From: JAOAGA01 sp964540515
GTDB lineage: Bacteria; CALINM01
NCBI GenBank assembly: GCA_964540515.1
Contig: CAZIMS010000016.1
Span: 1 to 15,538, forward strand
DNA length: 15,538 bases
Direction: 5' to 3'
Part shown: positions 14,960 through 15,538 of the stretch, piece by piece
Numbering within the stretch: position 1 is the stretch's first letter
Layout: each line of letters starts with the position of its first letter
Program-made: the position numbers and the translations under genes
The notes under the pieces: generated by a model
What the model saw: only the letters and a program-made list of their open reading frames with translations
Told to the model about the DNA's origin: nothing
Databases searched by the model: none

Positions 14960-15538
14960 TTGGCCGAAGCGATCACCCCTCTGGCAGCACCTCCACCTGC
15001 TCCCGCCGGGGAGCGCGTGTGGCCCGAAGTTTTCCGCGCCCTGCGTCACCGAAACTTTCGGCTCTTTCTCAGTGGGCAGGTGGTCTCGCTGGTGGGCACG
15101 TGGATGCAGAGCGTGGCGCAGAGCTGGCTCATGTACCGCCTTACGCATTCGGAATGGCTGCTCGGCGCGACGTGGTTCTGTTTGCAGGTTCCTGTTTTCG
15201 TGCTGGGCCCGCTGGGGGGCGTGGCGGCGGATCGCTACTCGCGGCACCGCATCGTGCTGCTGACGCAAACGGCCGCCATGTGCCAAGCCTTCGCGCTCGC
15301 CGCACTGACGCTGACGGGCTTGGTCCAGCCGTGGCACATCTTGACGCTGGCTACCCTGTTGGGCGTCATTTACGCCTTCGACATGCCGGGGCGGCAGGCG
15401 CTGCTCATTCACCTGGCGGCCAAGGAGGATTTGCTGAACGCGATCGCGCTCAACTCGGCCGCCTTCAACGCAGCGCGGCTGCTAGGCCCGGCGCTGGCGG
15501 GAGTGCTGGTGGCGCGCTACGGCGAAGGCCTGTGCTTC
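14960..15538 (+). CDS. MFS exporter, EntS/MFS_3-like (3' end outside window)
   Basis: This is the N-terminal part of a major facilitator of the MFS_3 (EntS-like) group, whose members export siderophores, drugs or other small molecules; the substrate is unknown. 193 residues are visible, about five or six of the usual twelve membrane helices. ALRHRNFRLFLSGQVVSLVGTWMQSVAQSWL is split between the characteristic pre-helix and helix 1, and the motif-A loop is GGVAADRYSRHRI (86-98). DMPGRQALLIHLA matches the helix 4-5 region of the group. The frame is closed upstream by TGA at 14954-14956. Possible starts are TTG 14960 (weak GAAG before it) and GTG 15017 (GGAG only 3 nt upstream); I give the longer one. 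It diverges from the small basic gene and is not part of the minus-strand run. Confidence 0.85.
   Translation, partial: MAEAITPLAAPPPAPAGERVWPEVFRALRHRNFRLFLSGQVVSLVGTWMQSVAQSWLMYRLTHSEWLLGATWFCLQVPVFVLGPLGGVAADRYSRHRIVLLTQTAAMCQAFALAALTLTGLVQPWHILTLATLLGVIYAFDMPGRQALLIHLAAKEDLLNAIALNSAAFNAARLLGPALAGVLVARYGEGLCF

Noticed and set aside
1..15538. CRISPR array, tRNA, rRNA, riboswitch, toxin-antitoxin or phage genes
   Set aside because: No regularly spaced repeats, cloverleaf, rRNA-like sequence or recognisable defence or phage proteins were seen on either strand.

Overview
This is a high-GC bacterial chromosomal window. The 58-base N run at 13472-13529 marks it as part of a draft or metagenome scaffold. 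The codon use, the DUF72 and DUF1326 proteins and the style of the glycosyltransferases would suit an Acidobacteriota-like soil bacterium, but there is no rRNA, tRNA or marker gene here, so that is only a guess. Most of the window is an accessory surface-polysaccharide locus. No complete export system, initiating phosphoglycosyltransferase or polymerase lies inside it.

Layout. (1) 1-1014: a methyltransferase-like gene on the plus strand, behind a textbook sigma-70 promoter (TTGACA, 17 bp, TATAAT). (2) 1069-3504, minus: a large multi-pass GT-C (GT39-like) glycosyltransferase with an extracytoplasmic tail. (3) 3731-5152: a decayed IS3-family insertion sequence with recognisable terminal inverted repeats, a slippery A8 run, an intact DDE triad, and frameshifts or stops in both orfA and orfB. 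(4) 5407-9224, plus: a two-gene operon with an ATGA overlap, encoding a tandem GT4-GT4 fusion and a GT2 enzyme. (5) 13073-9167, minus: GDP-mannose 4,6-dehydratase, a sulfotransferase carrying an N-terminal Wzt-like carbohydrate-binding domain, and a methyltransferase with a long coiled-coil tail. (6) 14821-13167, minus: an unrecognised 43-residue basic protein, a DUF72 protein and a secreted DUF1326-like protein interrupted by the N gap. (7) 14960 to the window end, plus: the start of an MFS exporter.

How the genes may work together. Gmd makes the 6-deoxyhexose precursor GDP-4-keto-6-deoxymannose. The GT4-GT4 and GT2 enzymes would build the glycan on the cytoplasmic face, and the GT-C enzyme would add sugar from a polyprenyl-phosphate donor outside. 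The sulfotransferase and methyltransferase would decorate it. Two points stand out. The GT-C and GT2 proteins end in what looks like the same ~111-114-residue beta-rich domain. The sulfotransferase and coiled-coil methyltransferase together recall the chain-terminating and chain-sensing parts (WbdD coiled coil, Wzt C-terminal domain) of ABC-transporter-dependent O-antigen systems, rearranged onto different enzymes. That last reading is inference and is the best candidate here for an undescribed system.
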